Assembly: GCF_040957575.1 (NCBI RefSeq)
Contig: NZ_CP162602.1
Location: forward strand, 744,001-808,000
Direction of reading: 5' to 3'
Origin: Vibrio sp. HB236076
Lineage (GTDB): Bacteria > Pseudomonadota > Gammaproteobacteria > Enterobacterales > Vibrionaceae
DNA: 64,000 bases
Of this stretch, positions 35,421-43,848 are shown in pieces. Every line of letters begins with the position of its first letter. Positions within the stretch are counted from its first letter, which is position 1. Below the pieces are notes generated by a model. That model did not search any database. It had not been told where the DNA came from and was given only the letters and a program-made list of their open reading frames with translations. A program made the translations under genes and the position numbers.

Positions 35421-37103
35421 TCACGAGAGGGTTGGATTGACCCACACCGAGGAAAAGTCGAACCAGCCAAGAGCATTGCATTTGGTGTTTTGCAATGCCC
35501 CGCAGTGATCTTGATTGATGCCCAACCAACAGTGAAATAGTGGCACCACGTGCAGCGATTCGATTAACCGTTTGCCAATCAAGCGGCCGGGAAAGTCGCC
35601 TTGCTCATCGGCTTGCCAGTCGCGCACCCACTCTTGCCAAGCATCAAATTCAGGCCGGATGGCAAAGCTTGCCAATTGACTGTAATCCAATAACCAAGCG
35701 GCCAAGGCATCTTGGCGGTGCGTCGCCATGCCCATGGCCTTTAGGCACACATCAACCTCTTGTTCTAGCACCTGATCGTAAGCCAGTAAGTCAACCTCAA
35801 TCCCTTGCTGCTGCAGTTTTTGTTTGATCACCTGTGCCAGCAACATCAGCACTGGGTGCTTGTCTTGGTAAGCCAAGCTGATGACGTCGACGTTGGCAGG
35901 CGTGGCTGGCAGTGCGTCGGCACGGTGATCCATCCAGCCCGGTTTGATGCCGTAAGCGGGCACCAATCCGAGTTCATTCACCTTGTGTTGTGGCAAGTCG
36001 CGCATCAATTGCAAGCCATTCAAATGGGCGCTCAAATACTGGGCCACATCCGGCCGACTGGCGATCCCGCTACGGCGATTGATCATCAGCAACAAGCTAC
36101 CAGGATCAAGGGCCACGTCATCGTTACTCGCGGACGGGGTAATGTTGAGCGTGTTGAGGCTCGGGTAAACAATCGTTGAATAGCTGTCATCAACCACCCA
36201 CACTTCCACTTGGTCGAGTAAAGGGCGAAAACCGAAGTAATCATCAAAGGCGGTTAACGTGAGTTTGTTGGACTTATTTTCGGTCACTTGAAATGGCCCA
36301 GTGCCAATCGGTATTTTCGCGTAATCAGGCCCTTGTAATGAGAGGGGCAGTTGCAGTTTGGCCACCACTTCAGTGAGTAAGCGCGGCAGGTGATGATCGG
36401 GATGGCTGAGGTGAATATCTAGGGTGTTGTCCGCCACAATCTCAATGCGTTCGATATGGGCAAACAAGCGAAAGCTTCTCGTGCGCCACAAGCTGTCTTT
36501 GACCATCTCCTCTGTCAGCGTGAAGCCGTTGTGAAAGTGAATATTCGGTCGCAAATAAAAGCGCCAATGGGTCGCCGAGCATTGCTGCCAGTGATGCGCG
36601 ACATCGCCCACCACCTGTTCATTGTGATCAAGTTTGGTCAGGCCGCTAAACACTTGTGACATGATATGCACTTCCGAGCGGCGAAATGGCTGGGTGGGGT
36701 TCAGCGTTGGCAATGGGCGATAATAAGGCAAGCGCAGGGTTTGTTTGCCGCCCTTGTGTTGTACGCCTAAATACTGTTGCAGCACTTGATTGAGCTTGCC
36801 CATGTCGTGGTCGAGGCTTTCAAGCGCTTTGTCCATTTTGCCTTCATCAAGCCAGTGTTTGGCTCTGTCGCTGGCAATGTCATCGCGGTGATGTTTAAAA
36901 CGCAACGTCGATAATTTGCCGCGACCGCTTTCCGGTTGCCATTCTATCCAACCTGCGTCTTCAAGCTTGTTGAGCACCATTCTGGCGTTGCGACGCGTAC
37001 AGCAAAGTAGCTCAGTGATCACGTCTAACTGAGTATCACCATCTTGGCCTTGAAAATGATCAAACAGGCGATCAAATTGCGCTTTTAAACGACGACTGGA
37101 CAT
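35421..37103 (-). CDS. sgrR: SgrR-type transcriptional regulator
   Basis: A 560-residue regulator: N-terminal winged helix (about 1-110; MSSRRLKAQFDRLF, TRRNARMVLNKLEDAGWIEW), then a solute-binding protein-like domain of the oligopeptide-binding type (about 115-555). In enterobacteria SgrR senses glucose-phosphate stress and activates the SgrS small RNA. No SgrS-like RNA is evident here, so the target must differ. The start codon is not preceded by a Shine-Dalgarno; instead TTTCCTCTTTT lies directly before it and pairs with an upstream AAAGAGGAAA. Confidence 0.85.
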   Translation of the reverse strand: MSSRRLKAQFDRLFDHFQGQDGDTQLDVITELLCCTRRNARMVLNKLEDAGWIEWQPESGRGKLSTLRFKHHRDDIASDRAKHWLDEGKMDKALESLDHDMGKLNQVLQQYLGVQHKGGKQTLRLPYYRPLPTLNPTQPFRRSEVHIMSQVFSGLTKLDHNEQVVGDVAHHWQQCSATHWRFYLRPNIHFHNGFTLTEEMVKDSLWRTRSFRLFAHIERIEIVADNTLDIHLSHPDHHLPRLLTEVVAKLQLPLSLQGPDYAKIPIGTGPFQVTENKSNKLTLTAFDDYFGFRPLLDQVEVWVVDDSYSTIVYPSLNTLNITPSASNDDVALDPGSLLLMINRRSGIASRPDVAQYLSAHLNGLQLMRDLPQHKVNELGLVPAYGIKPGWMDHRADALPATPANVDVISLAYQDKHPVLMLLAQVIKQKLQQQGIEVDLLAYDQVLEQEVDVCLKAMGMATHRQDALAAWLLDYSQLASFAIRPEFDAWQEWVRDWQADEQGDFPGRLIGKRLIESLHVVPLFHCWLGINQDHCGALQNTKCNALGWFDFSSVWVNPTLS

Positions 37104-37104
37104 A

Positions 37105-37161
37105 AAAGAGGAAATCTTACACTGAACATCATACGCCCTATTGTGCGGATATTTCCTCTTT
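37105..37161 (-). promoter_or_regulatory. long-range inverted repeat in the sgrR leader
   Basis: AAAGAGGAAAT (37105-37115) and ATTTCCTCTTT (37151-37161) are perfect 11-bp complements separated by 35 bases. One arm abuts the sgrR ATG, the other lies just past the stop of the DUF3389-like gene. It could be a terminator for the upstream genes, an sgrR translation-control stem, or both. Confidence 0.45.
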
Positions 37162-37169
37162 TTTGCAAT

Positions 37170-37400
37170 TTAATCGATCGCAATCGACAAGGCTTTAGCC
37201 AATTGATCGACCAGTTGATCGTCGGTGAGCTGAATATGCCATTGGCATTCCATGTCGTTGGCTACCATCACCGTCGGCGAACGGCCAAACAATTTGATCG
37301 CATCGTGACGGGCTTGTAGCGTTGTCGCAGGCTGGGTTAATTTCACCACCACTTCACGAGCGGTAATGATCACTTTTCCCCACGGTTGTTCATAGGTCAT
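37170..37400 (-). CDS. small conserved protein (DUF3389-like)
   Basis: A 76-residue protein without signal or membrane segment: GKVIITAREVVVKLTQPATT, then IKLFGRSPTVMVANDMECQW. It resembles a short Vibrio family I remember as DUF3389. Its start overlaps the 3' end of the thioesterase gene by 11 bases, so it is translationally coupled to it. Function unknown. Confidence 0.6.
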   Translation of the reverse strand: MTYEQPWGKVIITAREVVVKLTQPATTLQARHDAIKLFGRSPTVMVANDMECQWHIQLTDDQLVDQLAKALSIAID

Positions 37401-37848
37401 CTTGTCCCCTTTTAAAAGGCCGTTTTTGTTTAAGTACGGCCATGGTGAGACGGCTCAGGCAAATCTTTCGCCCGCGCTCGTCACAAATCTCGATCTGCCA
37501 CACTTGAGTACTCTGGCCTAGGTGAACAGGCGTTGCCGTGCCGATCACCTCGCCACTGCGTTTGGCTCTTAGGTGATTGGCGTTCACCTCTAAGCCCACA
37601 CAGTAATCGCCTTCGACAACCGCGTAATTGGCCGCCACCGAGCCTAAGGTTTCAGCCAGTACCACCGATGCGCCGCCGTGCAACATACCGAGCGGCTGAT
37701 GGGTGATGGCGGCGACCGGCATACGGGCTTTGAGATAATCATCACCTATCTCACAATACTCGATGCCAAGATGCGCGATCAGGGTTTGTTGAGAACTTTG
37801 ATTTAAGCGCGCTAAATCGATGTCGCGCTTCCAGATAACTTGGCTCAT
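37390..37848 (-). CDS. menI: hotdog thioesterase, MenI/YdiI-like
   Basis: A 152-residue hotdog-fold acyl-CoA thioesterase of the PaaI/YdiI group. The catalytic-loop motif HQPLGMLHGGASVVLAETLG and the VGLEVNANHLRAKRSGEV strand match YdiI (MenI), which hydrolyses 1,4-dihydroxy-2-naphthoyl-CoA in menaquinone synthesis. Related enzymes act on other aryl- or acyl-CoAs (e.g. EntH), so the exact substrate is not certain. Followed by and overlapping the small DUF3389-like gene. Confidence 0.82.
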   Translation of the reverse strand: MSQVIWKRDIDLARLNQSSQQTLIAHLGIEYCEIGDDYLKARMPVAAITHQPLGMLHGGASVVLAETLGSVAANYAVVEGDYCVGLEVNANHLRAKRSGEVIGTATPVHLGQSTQVWQIEICDERGRKICLSRLTMAVLKQKRPFKRGQDDL

Positions 37849-38379
37849 CAGCGCTAATCCCTCCTAGGTTAACGATTTTCCCACCGCCACTGGCGCGACA
37901 CACCGCAGGGTAAACGGGGTCGATTGTTGCCAATCGCACTGTGAACTCGCTCTCAAGATAACAAGTCTATTTTTGCCAGTTTAATTGAATAAACACATGA
38001 TATACAGGTATTTAGCAGCAAGTTTTCCTTCAAACCAACTGCTCTGACCTGTTTGTCATACACTACACTTTGATGACAGTTCAGGTATTATCCGCCGACT
38101 TTATTCGAATAGATTATCAAAAAACAAATAAAGAAAACTTCTCATTATATGATTACGCGGTGTCATTTTTCCCAAATCGCGTTTATTTCAGAGTGATAAA
38201 TACTTGATTTTGACAACACTATGACGGCTATAACAGTTTTGTGAAGTTTTTTCGGTCTTTTTTTGACAACACATCAGACCACTCATTAACATTTATACAA
38301 CATTTCAGACACAAATAAGAAAAACTAAGTTCAATGCTCATCCGAGACACTTGGACCAACGCCCTAGGAGGGATTAAGA
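37849..38379. other. intergenic region upstream of fadL
   Basis: There is no gene in these 531 bases between the divergent thioesterase and fadL genes. It contains a FadR-type site (listed separately) and AT-rich promoter DNA with several TTGACA-like hexamers (for example TTTGACAACA near 38268). Confidence 0.5.
38037..38053. promoter_or_regulatory. FadR operator upstream of fadL
   Basis: AACTGCTCTGACCTGTT matches the 17-bp FadR consensus ANCTGGTCNGACNTGTT at all but one specified position. In E. coli FadR represses fadL and is released by long-chain acyl-CoA. It lies 327 bases before the start codon, so either the leader is long or the promoter is distant. Confidence 0.65.
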
Positions 38380-39606
38380 ATGAAGAAGCTACAAAAAACA
38401 TTGGTAGCGAGCAGTGTTTTGCTTGCCACTCAAGCCTTTGCGGCCGGGTTTCAAGTGAACGAACACTCGGCATCGGGCCTTGGACGTGCCTTTTCTGGTG
38501 AAGGTGCGGTGGCCGATAACGCCTCTGTGATTGCCCGTAACCCGGCGGCGATGACCTTGTTTGACAGCGCCGAGTTTTCTGGTGCCCTGTCTTACATCGA
38601 TCCTGAAATTGATGTTACTAACAAAACTAATGGCCAAGAATCGAAAGACGTGGCACCGTCACAAATCGTTCCGGCTGCCTATTACCTCTCACCGATCAAT
38701 GAGCAATGGGCTTGGGGGATTGGCCTATTCACTTATTACGGCGTTGCCACCGATTACCCAGATGATACCACCGCGGGCACCAATGCCGGTGACACCTCTT
38801 TGGTGAGTGTCAACCTCAACCCGAGTCTGGCCTATCGCATCGATGAGCAATGGAGTGTCGGCGCAGGCTTAAACCTTGTCTATGCCAAGGCAGAATTGAA
38901 CCGAACTTATGGCGATATTGGCGCCTCTGTTGGGGCATCAGCCTCTGATAACTTTGTCAGCATGGAAGGGTCAACCTGGGGCTATGGTTGGAATGTCGGC
39001 GCGATGTACGAGTACAACGAACACAACCGCTTTGCCGCCACTTACCGCTCAAAAGTCGATCTAGAATTTGATGGCGATTACAGCAACAGTTTATTCGGTG
39101 TTGATACAGAAGCCGAACTTGATGTTCCCCTACCAGCCATTTTTGAGCTGTCGGCTTACCACCGTTTGAATGAGTCTTGGGCAATTCACTATGGGTGGCA
39201 ATGGACCGAGTGGAGTGATTTTACTGATCTAACCGCATCTTCTGATAACTGTACGTTTAATGCTGGTACCTGCTTTAACAAAGATGAGTCTTATGAAGAC
39301 AACAACCGCTACTCGATTGGCGCGACCTACTTCTTGAATCCAAATTGGATTCTGCGTGCCGGGTTTGCCTACGACGAGCAAGCGGGCAAATCAACCTTGA
39401 GTATCCCAGATACCGACCGTTACTGGTACAGTGCCGGCTTTACTTACATTCACAATCCAAAATGGTCGGTGGATGTTGGTATGACATTGATTGATACTAA
39501 AGACATCGAATTTGATGAAACCAGCAGCTCAGGTGTCACATACGACTACAGTTCAGAAGGTATTACTTACATTGGCGCTGTGCAGGTCAACTACAAGTTC
39601 GACTAA
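38380..39606 (+). CDS. fadL: long-chain fatty acid outer-membrane transporter FadL
   Basis: A 408-residue outer-membrane barrel: signal peptide of about 22 residues ending QAFA, then the family N-terminus AGFQVNEHSASGLGRAFSGE with the NPA box (NPAAMTLFD), repeated beta strands, and a C-terminal VQVNYKFD. It imports long-chain fatty acids across the outer membrane. A strong Shine-Dalgarno (AGGAGGG) precedes the ATG. Vibrios usually have several fadL paralogues, so 'FadL family' is certain but one-to-one orthology is not. A FadR site and a strong terminator frame it. Confidence 0.93.
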   Translation: MKKLQKTLVASSVLLATQAFAAGFQVNEHSASGLGRAFSGEGAVADNASVIARNPAAMTLFDSAEFSGALSYIDPEIDVTNKTNGQESKDVAPSQIVPAAYYLSPINEQWAWGIGLFTYYGVATDYPDDTTAGTNAGDTSLVSVNLNPSLAYRIDEQWSVGAGLNLVYAKAELNRTYGDIGASVGASASDNFVSMEGSTWGYGWNVGAMYEYNEHNRFAATYRSKVDLEFDGDYSNSLFGVDTEAELDVPLPAIFELSAYHRLNESWAIHYGWQWTEWSDFTDLTASSDNCTFNAGTCFNKDESYEDNNRYSIGATYFLNPNWILRAGFAYDEQAGKSTLSIPDTDRYWYSAGFTYIHNPKWSVDVGMTLIDTKDIEFDETSSSGVTYDYSSEGITYIGAVQVNYKFD

Positions 39607-39631
39607 CACGCTTCATAGTACATAAATTGGC

Positions 39632-39657
39632 AAAAGCAGGGTTCGTCCCTGCTTTTT
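39632..39657 (+). terminator. terminator of fadL
   Basis: The stem AAAAGCAGGG / CCCTGCTTTT with a TTCGT loop is followed by T residues, 26 bases after the fadL stop. Confidence 0.92.
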
Positions 39658-39799
39658 TATTGTCGGTACTTTTTCATCCGCTTTGTTAGGGGATTTTTTC
39701 TTTTTACTGAGATTTTGTCATTTCAGCTTCAATAAATCGTGATATAGTGAAACCACTTGAATAACAATAAGTCACCATCACTTTCAGAAAGGAACTCAC

Positions 39800-40597
39800 A
39801 TGGCAAAGGTACACTTTATTGGCGGAGAAAAAGGCGGCGTCGGCAAATCGATGACCGCGCGTTTGTTAGCGCAATTTCACATTGATCAGCAACGCCCTTT
39901 TTTAGGCTTTGATTGCGATGCCTCTCATGGCACTTTTTCACGCTTTTACCGCGATTTTGCCGCACCGATTATCGTTGGCGATGAAGAAAGCCTCGATGGC
40001 CTGCTCACCGTGATTGAAGAAAATCCAGACAAGGATTTGATTATTGATCTCGCCGCGCAAACCGCCAATCCGATTGGTCGTTGGATAGAAGAAACTCAAG
40101 TGTTTGATTTGCTCGACGAGCTCGGTCATCAAGTGTACTGGTGGCACGTGATGGACGACGGTTTTGATTCTGTCTCACTATTGGCGGGCATCTTAGAAAA
40201 ATACCAAGCAGAGCCGGTGTCGTTTGTGGTGGTCAAAAACTACGGTCGCGGTCAGAACTTCACTAAGTTTGAACAATCCCCGGCTTTTGAGCGCGCATTA
40301 GCCCAGCAAGCCATCATCATTGATTTGCCTAAATTACAAACCAAACTGACGCAAAAAATTGATTTTAACAACACCAGTTTTTGGGCCGTGGCCAACGACC
40401 GCAGCCTGATGAACATCGCTGAGCGTCAACGTATGAAAGTGTGGCTTAAAAACGCCTATCAATCGCTGGCCTTTTTGCAACAGCCCACGTTAGCACAATC
40501 AAACCAACAAGATGAGCAACCTGAGCCGCAGCCAGAAGAGCACGTCCAATGGCAAACGCAAGAGGTTCCGCTCAGCCACTCAACAGAGCAGCACTAA
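39800..40597 (+). CDS. ParA/MinD-type nucleotide-binding protein
   Basis: A 265-residue P-loop protein with the deviant Walker A motif GGEKGGVGKSMTAR at residues 8-21 and FDCDASHGTFSRF as its next motif; LIIDLAAQT is the Walker B region. These are features of the CobQ/CobB/MinD/ParA group. The C-terminal 35 residues are a Gln/Glu/Pro-rich tail. No parB or parS is nearby, so it is not a simple partition locus; similar stand-alone proteins occur in many vibrios without assigned function. AAAGGAACTCAC precedes the ATG. Confidence 0.82.
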   Translation: MAKVHFIGGEKGGVGKSMTARLLAQFHIDQQRPFLGFDCDASHGTFSRFYRDFAAPIIVGDEESLDGLLTVIEENPDKDLIIDLAAQTANPIGRWIEETQVFDLLDELGHQVYWWHVMDDGFDSVSLLAGILEKYQAEPVSFVVVKNYGRGQNFTKFEQSPAFERALAQQAIIIDLPKLQTKLTQKIDFNNTSFWAVANDRSLMNIAERQRMKVWLKNAYQSLAFLQQPTLAQSNQQDEQPEPQPEEHVQWQTQEVPLSHSTEQH

Positions 40598-40659
40598 GCC
40601 GCGGCTGAAAAAGCCAGCGCGAGGAAGTAAAAGCTTGCTCGCTTGACCGTCGCGATAGA

Positions 40660-40686
40660 GACCGGCTCGCGCTAAAGGGGCCGGTC
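40660..40686 (-). terminator. hairpin between convergent genes
   Basis: A perfect 7-bp GC-rich stem, GACCGGC / GCCGGTC, with a 13-base loop lies between the ParA-like gene and the convergent lipoprotein gene. The T-run is weak. Confidence 0.35.
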
Positions 40687-40755
40687 AATCGTCCTTTTCA
40701 TCTTCGCTTTTAGCGCTGTAGAGCGTTAGAGCCACAAGCGTGACGTTTTCCTGGC

Positions 40756-41436
40756 TTAAAAATTGGCGTTATCGACCATAGTTAAAAATCGTTTGAACCC
40801 TTCACTGGCCACATATCGATTGGCAAAATTGACCACACTTGGCGAGATCGGCTTATCGTAATGCCAGTTTTCTTTCGCCTGTTGAAAGCTCAATGGGCCG
40901 CAGTTGGCTTGGATTTGCTCGTCGTCTTTAAGATCCAGTTGAGCGTAAAAGCTGCTGGCATAGCCGATTTCATCCACCATCGACAAAGGCATCAAATAAC
41001 GGCGATGGACTAAGCGTTTGCCTTGTTTATCACTCTCATCGACCGGTAAAGCATTGAGGGTCTTTTCTTCGCCATTAATGAAGACATGCAAAGACTCCCC
41101 ATCAATAATTTCTGCCCCTTCGGTGCGATTGGCGACACTAAATGGCAAGGTCACCGTCACTTGTACTTGAGCGTTGTCGTGCTCTTGTTTGCCCTGATAG
41201 AGCTCAAACCCCATATTGGGCTGACAGTAGAGTTTCGACATGGTAAGGGATTGTGTTTTGCCCTCCCCGTCTTGGGCAATCGAGGGTACATTGTAAAGCT
41301 TGGCCATCATGCCTTCGAGCCCGGTTGCGGGCGGCTCGTCGTTGGTGCGACTTTGGCGACCAGAGTCGACGCTGGCGCAAGCTTGTAACAAGAACAAGCT
41401 GCTAAGCAGTACTAAGTTGTATTTTCCATTCCACAT
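40756..41436 (-). CDS. lipoprotein of unknown function
   Basis: A 226-residue predicted lipoprotein with lipobox LQAC (Cys19). The mature part shows beta-rich segments (VQVTVTLPFSVANRTEGAEI, LHVFINGEEKTL) and two further cysteines (in KLYCQPN and QANCGPLSF) that could form a disulfide. No family is recognised. It lies downstream of the 5'-nucleotidase gene on the same strand, 101 bases away, with a small direct repeat between. Confidence 0.75.
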   Translation of the reverse strand: MWNGKYNLVLLSSLFLLQACASVDSGRQSRTNDEPPATGLEGMMAKLYNVPSIAQDGEGKTQSLTMSKLYCQPNMGFELYQGKQEHDNAQVQVTVTLPFSVANRTEGAEIIDGESLHVFINGEEKTLNALPVDESDKQGKRLVHRRYLMPLSMVDEIGYASSFYAQLDLKDDEQIQANCGPLSFQQAKENWHYDKPISPSVVNFANRYVASEGFKRFLTMVDNANF

Positions 41437-41464
41437 GGTTGTTTATCGACCTCGTTTTATTTCT

Positions 41465-41504
41465 CAATGTTGGTATGGTTCAATGTCGGTATGGTTCAAT
41501 GTCG
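41465..41504. repeat. 16-bp direct repeats between two minus-strand genes
   Basis: CAATGTTGGTATGGTT is followed by CAATGTCGGTATGGTT and then CAATGTCG: two and a half units of 16 bases, just upstream of the lipoprotein gene start. Confidence 0.7.
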
Positions 41505-41537
41505 TGCTTTGCGGTGTGGTTGCGTCTCTTTGCAAAC

Positions 41538-43310
41538 TCACGGCTTTTGCGGCGCGTTATCGGCACACTCGCGCTCATGGGTGTCACTGGCGGCATCGAT
41601 TGCGCGATCACTTGCCCGCTCCTGCAAGGCGTTGGTCTTCGTTTGCAAAAATTGTATAAAGCAATCGGCCATAGTCAACTCACTTGCCTGACAATTGTCG
41701 GCCTTTAAAATTGCATCATAACCTTCTTTGCCTTTCATGGTGTAGAGCGTTGAGCTGCCTGTGTAGGTGCGCTGTGGCTCTACCACTTGCCATTGGCCAT
41801 TTTGGTAGATGGTTAAATTGGCAATGCGCTGCCCGGCACTGGCGCTAGGGTGGTAGTCAAAGCTCAGCCCATAGACATAAGGGTAGCTGCCCCCACCGGT
41901 TCCTTGTACGCCGTTGTTGGTGGCATTGTTAATCGCCCCTTCAAGTAGCGCCTTTAGGTTATCGCCGTCAATGTCATAACACCCCACCGGGATAGAAAAT
42001 GGCAGTAAGCGGCCAGCAATATCGCCACTGGTGATCGCCCCAGCCGGCAAGTCGGTACGGGTGCCCCCCGCATTGTGAATGGCAAAATCGACGTGCTTGC
42101 CCAGTGCGTTCATCGCATGGTGAAAAGACTGTGCCACCAGCGGTGCAATATCACTGCCGCCTTGTTGGTCTGGCACTCGAACGTGGCGTTTTTTACTCGG
42201 ATTGTGGGCGATCACATGTTGTTGCCAACGAGTGACATGTGGCTGATAGTGCTTGGCCAGTAGTTGTTTGATCTCTGGGTCTTGCGGGCACCAACACGTC
42301 AGGGGATGCTGGTCTAAAATCGCTTTGGCTTGTTGGTAGCTTTGTTCGGCTAATGGCTCGGTTAAGCTTGGCTCAATACACAGGCTGCGCCCGAGCAATA
42401 ATTCGTTTTTCCCAGCAAATGCCACCACTTGGCCTTCGGCGTCAAAGCTGATTTGGCAGTGGCCCAGGGCTTGGGCGTGGCAGCCAGATTGCACTATGTA
42501 AGTGCGGTTGATTTTACGGCCGTAATCGTCGTCTTTGCCAAGCCCGAGTTCGCTAAAGTCACCCTGTAAGCGGTGGGTGTGGGCGCCAATGATCAGCCCA
42601 ATGCCGTCGACGCGTTGTGCTAAATCGATGTCGCGCTCGTAACCCAGGTGGCTGAGTAAAATAATATGGCGGATCCCTTGTTGGTGTAACCACGCGACGG
42701 TTTGACGCGCCGTCTCGATGGCATCGGCAAAGTCGGTGTCGGCATCGGGGTTGGCGATGTCGTGCATTTTTTCGATCGACAGGCCAAACAAGGCCACCTT
42801 TTGCCCTTGGTAGTCGTGTATTTTGACCTTAGCTCTGCGCTCGGTCGCGTCATAGGCGAACAAGTTGCGTTGCGCTGCCAGCGGGTGTGCTTTGCCTGCT
42901 TGTTCACGCGATAGGTCCCAGTTACCGGCCAGCATCGGAAAATGGATGCGGTTTAGAAAGTGGTAGACCGGCGTGTTGCCCATGTCGAGTTCGTGATTGC
43001 CAAGCGCCATCGCGTCGATGTTGAGCGCATTGAGTAGTCGGGCGTTAGCTTCGCCTTTAAACAAGGTGAAGTACAAGGTGCCTTGAAAGCAGTCTCCGGC
43101 GTGGAGCAATAAAAACGGCTGCTGTTTGGCGCTCGCTTGTGCGCGTAGCGCTTTCACGCGGCTGGCAATGCGAGCAAACCCACCGACGCTGACATAAGGG
43201 TGGATAGGCCCAGACGGCGTGTTTAAAGTCAGTGGCAGATGGGTAGGCTCAAAATACGAATGGGTGTCATTGAGGTGAGCAATGGTTAAGGTCAGTACAG
43301 CTTGTGTCAT
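41538..43310 (-). CDS. 5'-nucleotidase / UDP-sugar diphosphatase family metallophosphoesterase
   Basis: A 590-residue two-domain enzyme of the UshA family. The N-terminal metallophosphoesterase domain has all metal motifs: HLNDTHSYFEP, HAGDCFQGTLYF, LGNHELDMG, LLSHLGYERD and IGAHTHRLQG. The C-terminal 5'-nucleotidase domain has HNAGGTRTDLPAG and GSSTLYTMKGKEGY. There is no signal peptide, unlike periplasmic UshA, so it is predicted to be cytoplasmic or exported another way. ATG 43310 is chosen because a Shine-Dalgarno (AGGAG) directly abuts the alternative at 43322. Confidence 0.88.
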   Translation of the reverse strand: MTQAVLTLTIAHLNDTHSYFEPTHLPLTLNTPSGPIHPYVSVGGFARIASRVKALRAQASAKQQPFLLLHAGDCFQGTLYFTLFKGEANARLLNALNIDAMALGNHELDMGNTPVYHFLNRIHFPMLAGNWDLSREQAGKAHPLAAQRNLFAYDATERRAKVKIHDYQGQKVALFGLSIEKMHDIANPDADTDFADAIETARQTVAWLHQQGIRHIILLSHLGYERDIDLAQRVDGIGLIIGAHTHRLQGDFSELGLGKDDDYGRKINRTYIVQSGCHAQALGHCQISFDAEGQVVAFAGKNELLLGRSLCIEPSLTEPLAEQSYQQAKAILDQHPLTCWCPQDPEIKQLLAKHYQPHVTRWQQHVIAHNPSKKRHVRVPDQQGGSDIAPLVAQSFHHAMNALGKHVDFAIHNAGGTRTDLPAGAITSGDIAGRLLPFSIPVGCYDIDGDNLKALLEGAINNATNNGVQGTGGGSYPYVYGLSFDYHPSASAGQRIANLTIYQNGQWQVVEPQRTYTGSSTLYTMKGKEGYDAILKADNCQASELTMADCFIQFLQTKTNALQERASDRAIDAASDTHERECADNAPQKP

Positions 43311-43322
43311 GGTGGTTTTCAT

Positions 43323-43848
43323 CTCCTAATACTAACCCAATCGTGATGACAAATTGGTGACACCCGGTTTGTCAGGGTTTCTCTACCCTTGCTGTTTAAG
43401 GTCTCTTTTTGTAAAAAAAGTTCCTAACTCATTGGGTTAGTTTGTTGTTTTCCACTAAAATTTTAGTGTGGCCCAGGGTTCGCGGCTAGCTTGAGGTTTG
43501 GCGACCGACTTGGTCACCGTAAAGCGCAACGAAGAGGTGACCGAGCGCGGTGCTGGCGAACCCAGCGGGCTTTTCGTTGCACCAGCCGTCGTGGTAGTGG
43601 CTCGATGTAACGGCAGTTTGCGGCGCGTGGTGTTCGCGCTTGACTTTGGTGGCCGCTTGATGGCCTCAATCCACGGTTGGTGTTAAGCCGTTTGCCATCG
43701 GGGATGGTTCGTTTTATCACCATCGGTTTTATTGTCATCGAGACTATTCGCCTACTCAGGTGATCGGCAATGCAGTCAGATGGGTAGCCACTGGCCTTTA
43801 AACTGAGCATCACTCACGCCGCTTCAACGGCCCATGACGGGAGGCGCA
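43323..43848. other. intergenic region with an 11-bp inverted terminal repeat pair
   Basis: No convincing gene lies here. ACTAACCCAAT (43331-43341) and ATTGGGTTAGT (43431-43441) are perfect inverted repeats bounding 111 bases. The GC-richer stretch 43490-43800 has a 62-codon frame without start signal or family resemblance. Confidence 0.45.

Noticed and set aside
39800..40597. Chromosome or plasmid partition locus (parA)
   Set aside because: No parB and no parS-like sites; the protein has a non-partition C-terminal tail.
43498..43686. 62-codon plus-strand ORF
   Set aside because: No start signal, Val/Arg-rich composition of a GC-rich shadow frame, no family resemblance.
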